Source: an uncultured Muribaculaceae bacterium (GTDB taxonomy: Bacteria > Bacteroidota > Bacteroidia > Bacteroidales > Muribaculaceae). From it: a DNA stretch of 6,776 nt. The position numbers were made by a program, and so were the translations under genes. Below are positions 6,747 to 6,776 of this stretch, one piece after another (position 1 is the stretch's first letter; each line of letters starts with the position of its first letter). A model generated the notes under the pieces. The model saw nothing but the letters and a program-made list of their open reading frames with translations, ran no database searches and was not told the DNA's origin. The stretch is from contig CAJUBM010000142.1 of assembly GCA_910584735.1 (NCBI GenBank), positions 1 to 6,776 of the forward strand, written 5' to 3'.

Positions 6747-6776
6747 GTTAGTTTAGAAATCATCAAATAAAGAGAG

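Noticed and set aside
1..6776. Defence island, phage or mobile element
   Set aside because: No transposase, integrase, nuclease, reverse transcriptase, terminal repeats, tRNA or CRISPR-like repeat was seen, and the three genes fit envelope and secreted functions.

Overview
The window reads as a stretch of chromosome from a member of the Bacteroidota, most likely Bacteroidales, and a gut Muribaculaceae-like genome would fit. Three kinds of evidence support this. Two of the proteins end in segments that look like type IX secretion system (T9SS) sorting tails. A good TAnnTTTG promoter box lies upstream of the first gene, and none of the starts has a Shine-Dalgarno site. The foldase has the long C-terminal extension of Bacteroidota parvulin-type isomerases. 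The genus cannot be fixed from this sequence alone.

All three genes are on the minus strand, so transcription runs from right to left. A leader at 6636-6776 carries a TATCTTTG promoter box and two short palindromes. It is followed by a secreted S8 (subtilisin-like) protease of 753 aa (4374-6635). Only three bases separate its stop from the start of a second, diverged S8 protease of 714 aa (2226-4370), and the junction reads TGA-TAA-ATG. After a 125-base gap with a plausible internal promoter comes a two-domain parvulin peptidyl-prolyl isomerase of 642 aa (172-2100). A perfect 19-bp hairpin at 89-131 closes the unit. The last 88 bases hold no gene that can be assigned with confidence.

The two proteases are paralogues with one architecture: signal peptide, prodomain, S8 domain interrupted by a beta-rich insert of about 165 residues, and a T9SS-type tail. 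Both carry GPHDGT just before the insert, which resembles the Csp-like branch of S8. Both keep Asp, His, Asn and Ser active-site residues, but the second has HATH in place of HGTH and a possible lipobox. The simplest picture is a pair of exported surface proteases made together, followed by a periplasmic foldase that helps envelope proteins fold. A functional link between the foldase and the proteases is inferred from gene order only. I found no RNA gene, mobile element, CRISPR array or classical defence system.
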